A model generated the notes under the pieces. That model was given only the letters and a program-made list of their open reading frames with translations. It was not told the origin of the DNA and did no database searches. Both the position numbers and the translations under genes were made by a program. From Phascolomyces articulosus (Eukaryota > Mucoromycota > Mucoromycetes > Mucorales > Lichtheimiaceae), in the NCBI GenBank assembly GCA_025677815.1, contig JAIXMP010000030.1:186001-250000 (forward strand): a stretch of DNA of 64,000 nucleotides. Direction: 5' to 3'. Position 1 is the stretch's first letter; the number at the start of each line of letters is the position of its first letter. Below, one piece after another: positions 11,268 through 23,227 of the stretch.

Positions 11268-11693
11268 TAAGACAAATACTAGGCTGCATAAAAAAGAAGC
11301 GTTATTTTTAATGCTTAAAGTGATATATATAAACAATTTTATTATATGAACAACAAACAACAATTAATAACCAGTACGCATATTTACTTTTCATATGCAT
11401 TATTTTATTACAGATACACCCATACCTCCTGTCCTTCTTTCTTCTATACCAGAATCTTCTAACGTATTAATATATACACGGACACACTGTTTCAAGTCTG
11501 TTATTAGGAGTAATAAGCTGATGTGCTTTTTTTTTTCAAGTTCCGGTGACACTCCTTGGAGCAAAGACCTTTTTCTTTTTTTTTTTATTCTTCTTTTTCT
11601 TTCATCGTTCCTCTTTCTTTCATTTCATTTCATTTTTTCATTTTATTTCCCCTTTTTTTTCTGTTATACATGTCAAATATAATCTAAATCCAA
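11268..11693 (+). promoter_or_regulatory. Promoter region of the CDC4-like gene
   Basis: The 425 bp before the CDC4 start are AT-rich and, from about 11560 to 11665, almost pure CT/T tracts on the plus strand. Similar pyrimidine runs precede other plus-strand genes in this window (15070, 17580, 19270). No specific factor site was recognised. Confidence 0.45.
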
Positions 11694-14237
11694 ATGAACA
11701 ATTCTCCTTCTTCTTCTCAAACGTCTACCATTGGATTCTCAACGGTTACAAAAACAAAGGATGAGGTTTGCATAAGTCGTACTTTTAGTTTTTTTTTACC
11801 CCACACAATTCTATTCCGTATATACTCAATGGACAACTTTTTTTTTGTTTCTGCGTTCGATGGGGATGAATCGGTATATTTTTTTTGAATAAAAAAATAA
11901 ATTAGTCTGCTATAACTACAACGACCAATACGTTTCTTCACCAACAACCTATTACTTGTAAAAATATCAATGACCAAGATCATTTATCAAAACGTTCATG
12001 TACAACTACGGCTACCACTGCAGACGATCCATTAAATAAGGCAAAATGGCCTTCTTTTGAGGTATTTATTAGAAAGACCTTTTTTTATTATATATATATA
12101 TATATTGGGGTTTGGTGATAGATATCTGGCAGGGGCAACAAATAACTTTTTCTCCCCTTCACCCCAGTTGTTCAATAGATAAAGGCATTCTTATAATAAA
12201 CTGTTTATAATCAATGATATTTTTTTATAGGCAGTAATATCATGTATTCATAATTTATTTTCTCGAAAACGACCTGCTGAAGATGATGACGATGATGATA
12301 ATGCAGATTTACGACCTTCGAAACGACGCCATCGAGATCATAGCAACACAAATCATCATCACCATAGCAGCAACAATAATAATACCCCTATTATAAAACA
12401 TGCAAATCTAAACGATCTGAGCCAATTACCAGACATGGTGACAGCATTTGATGATTTGAATCCTGATACCAAGAGTACCATTTTGTTGGAACTCCTCAAA
12501 AGATCATCTACCAATACCCTTCAACTTGTCAGTTCATTGATTATCCCAACCCTTCGACGAGATTTTCTATCTTCATTACCCAAAGAAATTTCATTATGTG
12601 TTTTATCTTATTTGGATATACATACATTATGCAGAGCTTCAATTGTATGTCGATCATGGCGTGATCTCATTAATGGAGACGCTTTGTTATGGAAACGCCG
12701 AATGATTCAAGATGGATTTAAACATGATGATCCATGGGCATCTAAATTTAGGGGTGCTATGCCATTAAATGACGATTCCTCTTCTTCGTCATCATCATTA
12801 TCATCATTCCCTTCACCATCATCTTCAGAACAAACACCATTACCGAACAATGGTAACGACAACGATACAAGACCAGCCTTAAAAACAGTAACAAATCCAT
12901 ATAAGGAACGATACCGACGGCTTTATACATTAAGACAAAACTGGCGCAAAGGAAGAGTCCGGACAGCTCGTTTGATTACCCATCCACAAAATGTCGTCAC
13001 CTGTCTTTCTGTCGATGAAGAAAAAATTGTTTCAGGCGCTGATGATTCCCTGATTAATATTTATGATGCAACTACACTGGCACGACGACGTTGTTTACGA
13101 GGTCATGAAGGAGGTGTATGGGCATTACAACATGTTGGAAATACCTTAGTGAGTGGATCCACTGATCGAACAGTTCGTGTATGGAATCTGCTTACTGGAA
13201 AATGTACCCATGTTTTTTATGGTCATACTTCTACTGTAAGATGTCTTCAAATTGTAATGCCCAATAAAAATAACGAACCCAAACAGCCCTTAATTATTGC
13301 CGGGTCACGCGACTCCACGTTACGCGTATGGAGATTACCTGATCCACAAAAAGATCCACCTTATGATGGTGCCACAGCAAACCATGGTCCAAGTAGTGCG
13401 CCACCAACAACAACGAATTCTACTACTACGATGGCTGCCTCTTCTGCTGCCAATGCCAACCCTTATCACCTCTATACATTGACAGGACATACGAATTCTG
13501 TTCGAGCCATTGCAGCCCATGGTAACATTCTGGTCAGTGGTAGTTATGATCGCAAAGTGCGTGTATGGGATTTATCCAAAGGAACGTTAATTCATCGTAT
13601 GGAGGGACATGGTGAAAAAGTGTATTCTGTTGTGATTGATCCAGAACGAAATCAATGCATGAGTGGTAGTATGGATGCCACTGTCAAGATTTGGTCCTTG
13701 GAGACAGGTCAATGTTTACGTACATTGGATGGCCATTCTATTTTGGTTGGATTATTAGGTCTTTCCAAAGACCATCTGGTATCTGCTGCTGCTGATACTA
13801 CATTAAGAGTGTGGTCACCTCAAGGGGATTGTATGCATGCTTTGTTGGGTCATCAAGGGGCAATTACTTGTTTTCAACATGATCATGAAAAAATTATATC
13901 AGGTTCAGAAGGAGGATTGAAACTTTGGGATATCAAAACGGGGAAATTATTACAGAACTTTGTTACTTATGCAACAGGAGTTTGGAGAGTTGCATTTGAT
14001 CAACGGCAATGTGTTGCTGCCATTCATAGGTAATTTAAATAGAAAGAGAGAGAGAATCCCCCCACTTGTGGTTTTACATAAACCAAATGACTAATATATC
14101 TCATTATTTATAATTATATTTTGCTTAGTAACAATATCACGTATTTAGAGGTACTTGATTTTGGTTCGCATGGCTTAGAAGAAGCCGAAGCTCATGAAGC
14201 ATCTATAACTCGACCGGTTCATGCCACTAAATACTAA
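11694..14237 (+). CDS. CDC4: F-box/WD40 protein, Cdc4/FBXW7 type (SCF substrate receptor)
   Basis: Four exons: 11694-11765, 11906-12061, 12231-14029, 14129-14237; 711 aa. Residues 1-145 are low-complexity (Ser/Thr, Asp runs, His/Asn runs) with a basic patch. The F-box lies at about 189-235 (LPKEISLCVLSYLDIHTLCR). Eight WD40 repeats follow from about 334; the GHEGGVWAL, GSTDRTVRVWN and GHTSTVRCL stretches and the insertion between blades 3 and 4 match the Cdc4/FBXW7 arrangement rather than Met30. Family role: binds phosphodegrons and presents cyclins, CDK inhibitors or transcription factors to Skp1-Cul1-Rbx1 for ubiquitination, mainly in the nucleus. The last exon completes the final blade. 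A Ser-rich segment sits between F-box and propeller. A companion of the neddylation factor DCN1 at 44 kb. Confidence 0.93.
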
Positions 14238-15103
14238 ATTTTATAATACATATAAATATACAATTTTTCTTATAGCTTTTTTTTTCTCTCTTTCTCTCTT
14301 TATATATCCTTCTATTTATAATGCACTTTTATCGTAAAAAAAAAATGAAATGATTATATATCCAATTTCAAAAAAAAAAGACTATTTTTCCCATCAGCAT
14401 AGTTCATATAGGACGTGTGAAAGTTCCCCACAATATAATTGTCTGTAAACGTAAATATATATATGAATCTCATGATCCGATCGCGGAGACGTTGTTAATG
14501 GATATAGGTATCATATTGGTATAAATAGGATATATATTTGATTTACATCCAATATATTATGAACCAAAATCACTTATTAAATAAATAAATCAAGGTACAT
14601 ATCCTTGGGAATTGAAGAAAAGCTGTCAGAAGTCAATTTGATTACTATAAAAGTTTTTCAAGTGTAACAAAAAAAAAGTCAGCACAAATAACACCCTTAA
14701 ATCAATAAATCTGCTGGTAAGGTTATTCAAATAATCATGGTTATAGAAGAATGATCAAGGTAATATAAATATATAAATGATATGGATAATTCAACATGGA
14801 TAATATATTTTATTCAATATGATTGGAAAATAATGAATCATAGAAAAAGAAGCTCATGATTTCTTTTATCGTTCATTTTATTATTATTATAATGACTATC
14901 ATTATTATTATGAAGTAGGATGCAGCTTGTGTGAGTGAAGTGAATGTGTGTGTAACAACAAAATAAGGAATATTGTATATATCATACTCCGGTTTTTTTC
15001 ACTGCTGGCTTTACTTTTTTTTTATTACATATATATATATCTCAACTCCAAAAGAACGCCCTTTTTTTTCTTTTTGAATTCATCTTTTTCTCATCTTTTC
15101 AAA
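14238..15103. other. Intergenic between CDC4 and the MAPKK
   Basis: AT-rich with A runs and TATA-like stretches. The right end (15000-15100) has T/CT-rich tracts just before the kinase start. An open frame begins at 14948, but it merely reads through leader sequence into the kinase; the ATG at 15104 is the better start. Confidence 0.5.
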
Positions 15104-16099
15104 ATGCCATTACGAAAGAAACGTAACTTTAAGAATTTAACATTGGAGAATTCACCTGTTGTAGTGACAAATACACCTAAAGTACCCGATAAACGACGGT
15201 CATCAGCACGACGACTTGAAGAAGAATATAGTAAACTTTGTGAGCAACTGAGTGATTTGGAGATTGGTCTCGAGTTACGGCTGGATCTGCGTCCCGATGA
15301 CTTTGAAACTATTGATGAATTGGGTCGAGGTAATGGTGGCACTGTATGTAAAGTATTGCACGTACGAACTAATACAGTCATGGCAAGAAAGGTACAGTTT
15401 TGATAGATAGATAGACATATACTTTTATTTTACCTATATATCCCTACTACTATTTCTATGTCTATTGGTTATTATTGAGTGATGTATGCATGTATACATA
15501 CATAACAAATAACTTTCTCCTTTCATATATCGATTTCTTTCTTTTTACATCTTTTACTTCTTTTTTTCCATCTCTCTCTCTTCTCTGTCTTTATTTTCCA
15601 TTTCTTCTCTTCTTCTTCAAAAAAAAAAGCAGGCATGTCAATTATTTAAAGTGTTCCGTTACTAACTCTTTTGGGGGGGATTAATATGTTTAGGTGATTC
15701 ACGTGGAAGCAAATGTCAATGTTCGAAAACAAATTATGCGTGAACTTCAGTTTATGCACGATTGTAACTCTCGACATATTGTAAGCTTTTATGGTGCATT
15801 TATGAATGGTGGTGACATTTCAATTTGTATGGAATATATGGATATTGGGTATGTATCCACGTTTTTTTTTCAATATTGCAATAATAATAATAATTATAAT
15901 AATGATGATTATGATAATTATTGTTTCATATGCTTGTTCCCCCCACCCAGTGAATTAAGGAGAAGATGTATGGGTGTGGATAAAGTGTTTTTTTTGGGGG
16001 GAAGAGAGAGAGAGGTTATTAAAAATGCCATGTGGGATCTTTGTGTTGTTTATTGTTCTAGGTTTTGATCGCGTGTAATAATAATAATTATAATAATAA

Positions 16100-16133
<34 letters not shown>

Positions 16134-17305
16134 TTGTTAAACGATTAAATTACTAACAATTATTAATGGGGGGGGACTATTATTATTATTATTATAGTTC
16201 ACTCGACCGGATTTACAAAAAGCATGGGCCGATTCCCCTGGACGTATTAAAGAAAATTGCTTATGCGGTAATTAATTCAATTATAGAATTATTTGCTATC
16301 ATGAAAGAATGAGAAAAAAACAACGTGTGATTATATATGATTATGGGGAATATGATTATTGACAGATATATTAGATTGTAGATGGGTTGATTTATTTGTA
16401 TGACGAACATCGAATTATTCATCGCGGTAAAATAACGGGAAAACATGATATATTTTGGGCTTGACAAAATGGAATCACTCATATACATAGATCACTGTTA
16501 TAGATTTAAAACCATCCAATGTACTTGTTAACTCTCAGGGTCAAATCAAATTATGTGATTTTGGTGTATCAGGTCAATTGATCAATTCTGTTGCAGATAC
16601 TTTTGTTGGCACAAGTTCTTATATGAGTGTAAGTTCTTCATTTGTGGAATAGGAAGAGAAAATATTAATTTTTATCATCAACCGTTATTTTAGCCTGAAC
16701 GTATTATGGGTTCACCTTATTCAGTGAAATCCGATGTTTGGTCACTAGGTATTACTTTGATGGAATTAGCACTTGCACGATTCCCATTCCCACCTGATGG
16801 TAATCCTTTGTCCATCTTTGAATTGTTGCAACATATTGTCAATGAACCTGTTCCTTCTTTCCCACCCAACAAGTTCCCAGAAGTATTAACGGACTTTGTG
16901 GATAAATGGTAAATATTATTAAGTGAGAGAGGAATGGGTTTTTGTAATTATGTATAATAAAGTGTGAATGACGGGATGTTGATGATGATATATTGGATAA
17001 CTGGTAATAACTTACATGTGATATGCTATTATAGTTTGGTCAAGGATGTACAACAACGAGCAACACCTAGTGATTTAAGAGTAAGTGAAATGAAAATGGA
17101 TATGGATAGAGGATGTGATTATTATGGATGAGAAGAGGTATATTGAGATTTACATTTTATAAAATAGAAACACGAGTATCTGGCAAATGCAGCATCAGAA
17201 AGAGTGGATTTGGAAAAATGGGCACGAAGTGTAGCAAGTGCACCTGATCGTATTGATATATCCAAGTTACAGTCCACATCGACAAGTAGCAATAGTCAAT
17301 CTTGA
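15104..17305 (+). CDS. STE7: MAP kinase kinase, STE7/Byr1/MEK type
   Basis: Eight exons: 15104-15391, 15694-15848, 16198-16267, 16375-16426, 16504-16628, 16694-16908, 17035-17080, 17168-17305; 362 aa. The N-terminus has a MAPK docking-type motif, basic RKKR followed by LTL (residues 4-14). The kinase domain has the Gly loop GRGNGGTV, Lys96 (MARK, ATP binding), H187-R188-D189, DFG 207-209 and an activation loop S217-V-A-D-T221, the S-x-A-x-T pair phosphorylated by MAPKKKs in STE7/MEK. GTSSYMSPERI follows. Family role: phosphorylates a Fus3/Kss1-type MAPK on Thr and Tyr in mating or invasive-growth signalling, cytoplasm. The 349-bp third intron carries ATT/AAT microsatellites. The STE7-type call rests on the loop sequence; Pbs2 and Mkk loops differ. 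Compact, without long tails. Confidence 0.92.
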
Positions 17306-17718
17306 AAAAAAAAATAGGATCATCCCTTCAATTCAATATAGGAAATCCTTTTCTTTTTTTATATAACCCTCCTTTTCCCCCTTCCCCTTCTCTTCTTCTA
17401 TTACTATCTCAAACCTAACTTCACAAAGATACACTCACACACACACACACACTCTCTCTCACACACACACACATATATATTCATATAAAACAATACTCGC
17501 TTCAACTCACAAATCCAACATAACAAAGCAATTCAAACCAAAAAAAAATACGACAACATTTCGATTCATATATATATTAATATTTATCTTTTTTCTCGTT
17601 TCGTCATTTTTTTTTTCTTTTCCCTTTTCTTCTTTATTTCTTCGTTATATAAAAAAAATATACAAACCCAACAAAATTATATATTATTTTTTTTTGTTTG
17701 TTTGATTTTAATACCACT
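17306..17718 (+). promoter_or_regulatory. Short intergenic region with CA/CT microsatellite
   Basis: Between the MAPKK stop and the methyltransferase start. It contains an alternating (AC)n-(TC)n-(AC)n tract at about 17431-17473, several T/C-rich runs up to 17700, and then the start codon. It must serve as terminator of one gene and promoter of the next. Confidence 0.55.
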
Positions 17719-18734
17719 ATGCCACGTCGGTTATGGAGATATCAAGATGCCCGTTGGATTCGTCAATTATTACCTGCATATGACAATGACATGTCATTAG
17801 CCAAGAGACAATTAACTTGGTTAAAAGAAAAAACACAGAATCCAAAAATATTAGATCACCATGTACGCGATCGTGCTTTTCGACATAAACCACTTCAATA
17901 TATTTTGGGAACACAACCTTTTGGAGAATTGGATATTGTCACACGACCCCCTACATTGATTCCTCGGTAAACAACACTATTCCATGGGATGATAATGATA
18001 ATTATATAATGTTTAAGTTTATATTCATTCCCTCCCCTTTATATTCAATCTTTTCTTGTAGATGGGAAACAGAAGAATGGGTGCATCGATTGATTGATAT
18101 CCTTTTACCTCATTTATTATTATTAAAAAAGAACAACAAGAAAACAGCCCCTTTTCGTATTTTGGATCTATGTACTGGATCTGGATGTATTGGATTATCA
18201 TTAGCAACACAACTTCCTTCTTGTCATATTGTAGCCATTGATATATCCAAAGAAGCTATTTTATTAGCTCAAGAAAATTATAAAATCAATCATGCTCAAG
18301 TATTACAACAAAATAGTATGATTGAATTTAAGCAACTGGATATATTTGCTCAAAATGCTATGGAAACAATGATGTTACGTGATCAATCCCCTTTTGATTT
18401 GATTGTATCCAACCCACCTTATGTTACTATGGATGAATATCAATCGTTGGATCCTGATGTAAAAGAATGGGAAGATCCAAGAGCATTAGTGGCCAACGAA
18501 CAAGGAATGGCAATACATCAAAGAATTATTGAATTAGCCAACAATGGATTATTATTAAGATCAAGTCAACAAGAAGAAGAGGATAGAAAGATACCAAGAT
18601 TAGTGATGGAATTTGGAGGGACACATCAAGTGAAACCTTTAAAACAAATGATCATGAAGGATAAAATATTATTTAAGGATGTACAAGTATGGAAGGATTT
18701 AGCTGATAAAGATAGAGTGGTTATTGCCATGTAA
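17719..18734 (+). CDS. MTQ1: HemK/PrmC-type release-factor glutamine methyltransferase
   Basis: Two exons: 17719-17966 and 18062-18734; 306 aa. The N-terminal helical part contains the conserved HKPLQYILG stretch and FGELDI, typical of PrmC/HemK. The methyltransferase fold follows: S-adenosylmethionine loop DLCTGSGCIG (from about 118), a second acidic strand end (VAIDIS), and the catalytic NPPY at 200-203. Family role: methylates the Gln of the GGQ motif in class I release factors. An N-terminal PrmC domain points to the mitochondrial type (yeast Mtq1, human HEMK1) rather than the shorter cytosolic Mtq2. A clear mitochondrial presequence is not obvious beyond the basic MPRRLWR start. Confidence 0.92.
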
Positions 18735-19418
18735 AATAATAATAATAATAAAATAAGGATAGTAATTATTGAATATTAAGTATTTTTAAGTGTGTTTATT
18801 TATATAAGAAAAAAAATGGGTCTTAAAATGTTTTCCAGAAGATTACTAATGGAATATGGATATAGTTAAACAAAGGCACCAAAACAAGTAACTGTCGTTT
18901 TTTTCTATAATAATGTGATATTTTTTTCACATATAAATATACAAGTTTAAAAAAGAAGGAAAGACTAGATTGTGTGAAATATATATAAATATATATATAA
19001 TTCAAATGAAAGAGATTTATGAAAGAAAATAGTTTATAACTCGATTCATAATTAAGAAATGGCGTGGTTTTTTTTATGTCTTTTATATGAGAATAGTGGG
19101 GTAAAAAACTACTTTTTATTCTAATGCATGACGTGTGTGAGTTAAGAGCATAAGGAACAAAATATATCAGCTTACACCTTGAAAAAGATAGCCAACCAGA
19201 AAAAGAAAAACTATTTTTTTTCACGTGTAGTACACTTAACCCAAAGTAAGACAAGGTTACTCTTATTTTTTTATTTCTCTCTCTCTCTTTTTCCCTTTTC
19301 TTCTTTTTTTACGCCCTTAAAAAAAAGTGGAGAGAGCAAAGCTTTTCTCGGCAGTTTACACAAAAATACCCCACTCTCAACAACAATTACAACAACTCAT
19401 AATAATCAGAAATACATT
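18735..19418. other. Intergenic upstream of the C1/peroxin gene
   Basis: AT-rich; minus- and plus-strand frames here are hydrophobic and low-complexity and look like chance. 19255-19320 is a strong CT/T tract, probably the core promoter of the following gene, with a CAACAATTACAACAACTC-like A/C-rich leader just before the ATG. Confidence 0.5.
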
Positions 19419-21795
19419 ATGCCATCTGCCACAAAATTCCATCGATTTAAACGTAAAAACTTCCAGGGCCTTGTTTATTGCGACTATTGTGAAAAACTAC
19501 TTTGGGGTTTAGCACGACAAGGTGTTCATTGTGTTGGTAAGCAGAAATAAAAAACTTTTTTCCTTTTTTTTTTTCTACACTAAACAAGAATTGTCAATTA
19601 TTCACCCTTTTATGTTTTGTGAATAGAATGTGAATATAACTGCCATGAAGAATGTAGTAAAATGGTAGTTCAATGTCGGCCTCCTCGACGTATTAGTCCG
19701 GACTCACTTTCAGTAACCGATTCTGAAGCAGAATCTTTATCAAAATATACTTCCCCAAGGGGTTCATTACACCAAGACGATTTTATGCATCACCATCCTC
19801 ACCATCCTCATCACCACCACCACCATACCAATAGTATTCATAGTGTCACTAGTAATAATAACAAAAAACGAACACCACCTGCTATCGATACAGATTCCAT
19901 TGGTGAAGTTTTACGTTCACCTACTTTTTCAGCCGCAAGCATGCCAAATAATATTACCGATCATATTTCTAATAACAACCATTCAACGCATAATAATATT
20001 AATACCAACAACAATAATAATAATAATAGCACATCTTCTCCTCATCGACCTTCTCCAACCCTAAGTAGTTCAGTCAAAGCCTATCGAAAATCCCTCAAAC
20101 AACACGTTCAAAATACCATTGTTCAAGCAGTCCCTGTATCATCCAAAATTGTGAGTAATAATCAAAATGGATCCAGTGTATTGAATCCACAAACTACCGC
20201 CAAATCATTTGCTCGAGTCGTTGCACGGTCAAGAGCTCTTTATAACATTACCGAATCAGTGTATGATATATATGCCTGGAAGCATACTTTTACCTCTATC
20301 TCTTGCGTTTTGCTATGGATTGTACTTTGTAATTATATATTTCTATTTTCAACAATGGGTTATGGGAAAAAAAACAAATAAATGAGAACAGATCAACAAA
20401 AAAAACAAAACAAAACAAACAAAAAGAGTTAGCATTGGTGAAAAAACTAATCAAAAACAAATAAACATTTATTTAGGTTTATACCCTTCATTGCTCCTTG
20501 TTGTTCCGCCTGCCTTGGTATTAGGACTTTATATCCAAGTTGGTATTAAACCCACCACTACCGCCTCCAAAGCCCTTGTACCCCGATACGATGAAAGTTC
20601 ACCTGAATATTTTGCCAATTTGGAACGAACACAACAAAGCATGCAATTCTTGATCCGTATATATGATAACTTGGCTTATCATTTAGGACACATTTGGTTA
20701 ACCCCAGGATCCTATCGACTGTTGACTGCGGTAGCCACTATTACTTCCATTTTGTTCTGGGCATTAGGCCGTTGGATCATCATGATGATAGGTCTTGTGA
20801 TCTTGACCAACAAGACGTGGGTTGGCTCGACTGCGGAAGTCTGTTTACAATTCATTTTGGAATTAATGCAAACAGCCATGGATGTTTTTCAAAAATTGGC
20901 TTTTCTTTCTTTTTCAAAAAACAAAAAACGGGCCAAAGGAAATCTTGTCAATGGGACCGGGTCTTTTTCACAAACACAGCCTATTGAAATTTCATTATAT
21001 GAAAATCAACGATGGTGGGCTGGTAGTGGTTATACTTCTCAGGTAAATAAAAAAATGTTGCTATGAAATGATTATTATTTTTTTAGAGTGTGAGAAAATG
21101 GACCACATGTGGATTATGTGTGAGTGTGTGGGGTAAATAAGAAAAAAAAATACACTGAATAATAAAATTAACGGCCGTTATTTTTTATAAAACAGTTGCT
21201 ACGCTCGGAACGAGCCGGGTGGTCCAACTTGACCGGTTCAGAACCATTACCAAGCAAAGAAGAAATGCCACCCCCAGCAAGTTATGAATGGGGTGAAACT
21301 GGATGGGAATTAGATATCACAGGGCCATGGACCGATGAACAACTTGGACTTGGTAAGATTTTATTTACCCGAACAAGAGAGAGTGAAATGAGACATCTGT
21401 TTGAGTACTAATCTTTTCTTATATATCATTTTACCATTGAATTTTTATTATATATTTGATCACTTAGTGGTAAGTTGGGATGACACATGCTGTCCTTTGT
21501 TTATTAAATATGCAAAAAAAAATACGGAACTGTATAAGGAAATAAAGAAAAACTAAATTCTTTTCTTTTATATACATATTAGACTATCATTGAATGTGAT
21601 GAAAAAGGTTGGGTTTATAGCGATCATCGATGGCAAAATCCACGCGGTCGACCTGATCGTACACCTACAACAAAATCATTGGATGGTACGACAAATAATA
21701 CCAATGGACCAGAAAATACACGTCCATTAACAAGACGAAGAAGGTGGTATCGAAAAGCATTGCCTATCCAACCAAAGTCTAAAAAATTAGTATGA
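19419..21795 (+). CDS. C1-domain plus peroxin/dysferlin-domain membrane protein (Pex28-32 like)
   Basis: Exons: 19419-19536, 19627-20328, 20477-21042, 21196-21352, a candidate 2-nt exon 21468-21469, and 21583-21795; 585 aa. Residues 8-56 form a complete C1 zinc finger: H8, C21, C24, C38, C41, H46, C49, C56, the diacylglycerol/phorbol-ester type. Next comes a long His/Asn/Ser-rich linker, then hydrophobic segments at about 255-295 and 355-395, matching the membrane part of fungal Pex24/Pex30-family peroxins. The C-terminus (GWVYSDHRWQNP, RRRRWYRKAL) is a dysferlin-type domain. Family role: shaping of ER regions where peroxisomes or lipid droplets form. The N-terminal C1 would add diacylglycerol recognition at such sites; that is inference. 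Without the microexon the last exon is out of frame. Confidence 0.85.
21468..21469 (+). other. Candidate 2-nt microexon (TG)
   Basis: The donor after 21352 leaves one base of a codon, while the final exon must begin in phase 0. Two bases, TG, lie between a good acceptor (CACTTAG) and a strong donor (GTAAGTT) and restore the frame exactly, giving a GTG codon. No alternative donor or acceptor pair that keeps the frame was found. Confidence 0.5.
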
Positions 21796-22066
21796 AATTT
21801 GTGAATCCATCCCATTTACCCCCTTTACCAAAACAAAAAAATGGATTCTTTGCTGTTTTATAAGTAAAAAAAAAAAAAAAGAAAAATCATTTTTTTCCTG
21901 GTTGAATTTTCTTATTTGTCTGTCCATAATTATTATTAGTATCTATCATTGTCGTTGTCATTCATCTTCTTTGCAATATATATATAACATCATCGTCATC
22001 CATTGGAAACAAAACTATTTATTGGGAAGAACGTGGGGGGAAGGTGTGTGTTGTAAATAGATAAAA

Positions 22067-23227
22067 TTATAATCTTCTAGGAGCCCATCGTACTCGTTTT
22101 GAGGGTCTCCGTGGTGATTTTTCATTTGAATCTTGATCTTTTTCTTCATGATTCTCTTCGCTCTCTTTTGGTTGATCTTTATCTCCATTACCATCATTTT
22201 CTTTTCTCTTTTTGTTTCCATTTACTTCTGCATCCAAATCAACTGCACTTGGTATCACTTTAGGTATAGGTGTAGTAGATGGTTCTTCGACTTGAGCGGT
22301 CGAAGGAGATGATGTTGTTTCGGTCAGCTGTGATGGTTCTTTTTCTGTCGTTGTTGTTGTTGATGGAGTATTCTCTTTGGGTTGTTGTTTTTCTTGTTCT
22401 TGTTGTTGCTGTGATGAGGAGAAGAGGGATATTTGATTTTCTTGAGTTGCAGTAAAATCATATGTACAATCCACCGTATTATGATCATCCAACATTTTAC
22501 ATTGATCACAACACATATAACTAAATTGAATATAACATTTTGGATTGGGATAATTGGGTGCGTTCATATAAGCACGCGTGGCGTTCCCCTTTAATTCAGC
22601 CACGCGTTCATCATATCCTTTCAAAATAACTGTCCCACTACCACGATAAATACCCGCCTTATCCTTTTCCAACCAAATATATAATATATCACGTTCAGAT
22701 ATCTGGGTTGCCTTGACATCCATCAAGATGATATTCACCCAATGTCGAAAACTGGCCATGCGTTCATTTTCAGGAATCAAGGCCATTTGAGATAAAGAAA
22801 TAATCGTAAATTTGGCTGGATCTGTAGTGGTGGTCACAGGTCGATACGTTGTTTCTTTATACTTTATTTCGCGTCGTAATGCTTCAATGCGTAATTCATT
22901 GGAAGCAAAAAGAACTTCAATCACCAAAGGAAAACGTGATGTATTCGAATTCGATAGGACAGGACTTTCGTCGATCGTTATGGGAGTGGTGGTCGTGTTC
23001 CCTGTTGTCTTGGCGGTGGGACGTGTACGTGGGGTCATGCTTATGGGTATATGTAATTGTCGAGCAGCAATAATATTGCCTGTTTCAAAATGGTCGCTAA
23101 TCAATGCAATAGCTTCTTCTTCAGTAGCAACGGCATCTTTGAAATTATATAAAAGTGTTCTATCATATGGAACAATACGCCATGGATCAAATGGAAGACT
23201 GGATTGAATACCGGGTAATTTTGACAT
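22067..23227 (-). CDS. Single-exon gag-like protein with CCHC-type knuckle
   Basis: One uninterrupted 386-aa frame, unusual here, where most genes have introns. Residues 15-50 (RTLLYNFKDA) and 95-135 resemble an RRM-like fold seen in many Mucorales gag-like proteins. Around 238-253 lies C-x2-C-x5-H-x4-C, close to a retroviral-type zinc knuckle (usual spacing C-x2-C-x4-H-x4-C). The tail from about 255 is Gln/Glu/Thr/Ser-rich and ends in a basic RRPSKRVRWAPRR patch. No reverse transcriptase, integrase or LTR was found on either side. It could be the ORF1 of a lost retroelement or a domesticated nucleic-acid-binding gene. It faces the C1/peroxin gene tail to tail. Confidence 0.7.
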   Translation of the reverse strand: MSKLPGIQSSLPFDPWRIVPYDRTLLYNFKDAVATEEEAIALISDHFETGNIIAARQLHIPISMTPRTRPTAKTTGNTTTTPITIDESPVLSNSNTSRFPLVIEVLFASNELRIEALRREIKYKETTYRPVTTTTDPAKFTIISLSQMALIPENERMASFRHWVNIILMDVKATQISERDILYIWLEKDKAGIYRGSGTVILKGYDERVAELKGNATRAYMNAPNYPNPKCYIQFSYMCCDQCKMLDDHNTVDCTYDFTATQENQISLFSSSQQQQEQEKQQPKENTPSTTTTTEKEPSQLTETTSSPSTAQVEEPSTTPIPKVIPSAVDLDAEVNGNKKRKENDGNGDKDQPKESEENHEEKDQDSNEKSPRRPSKRVRWAPRRL

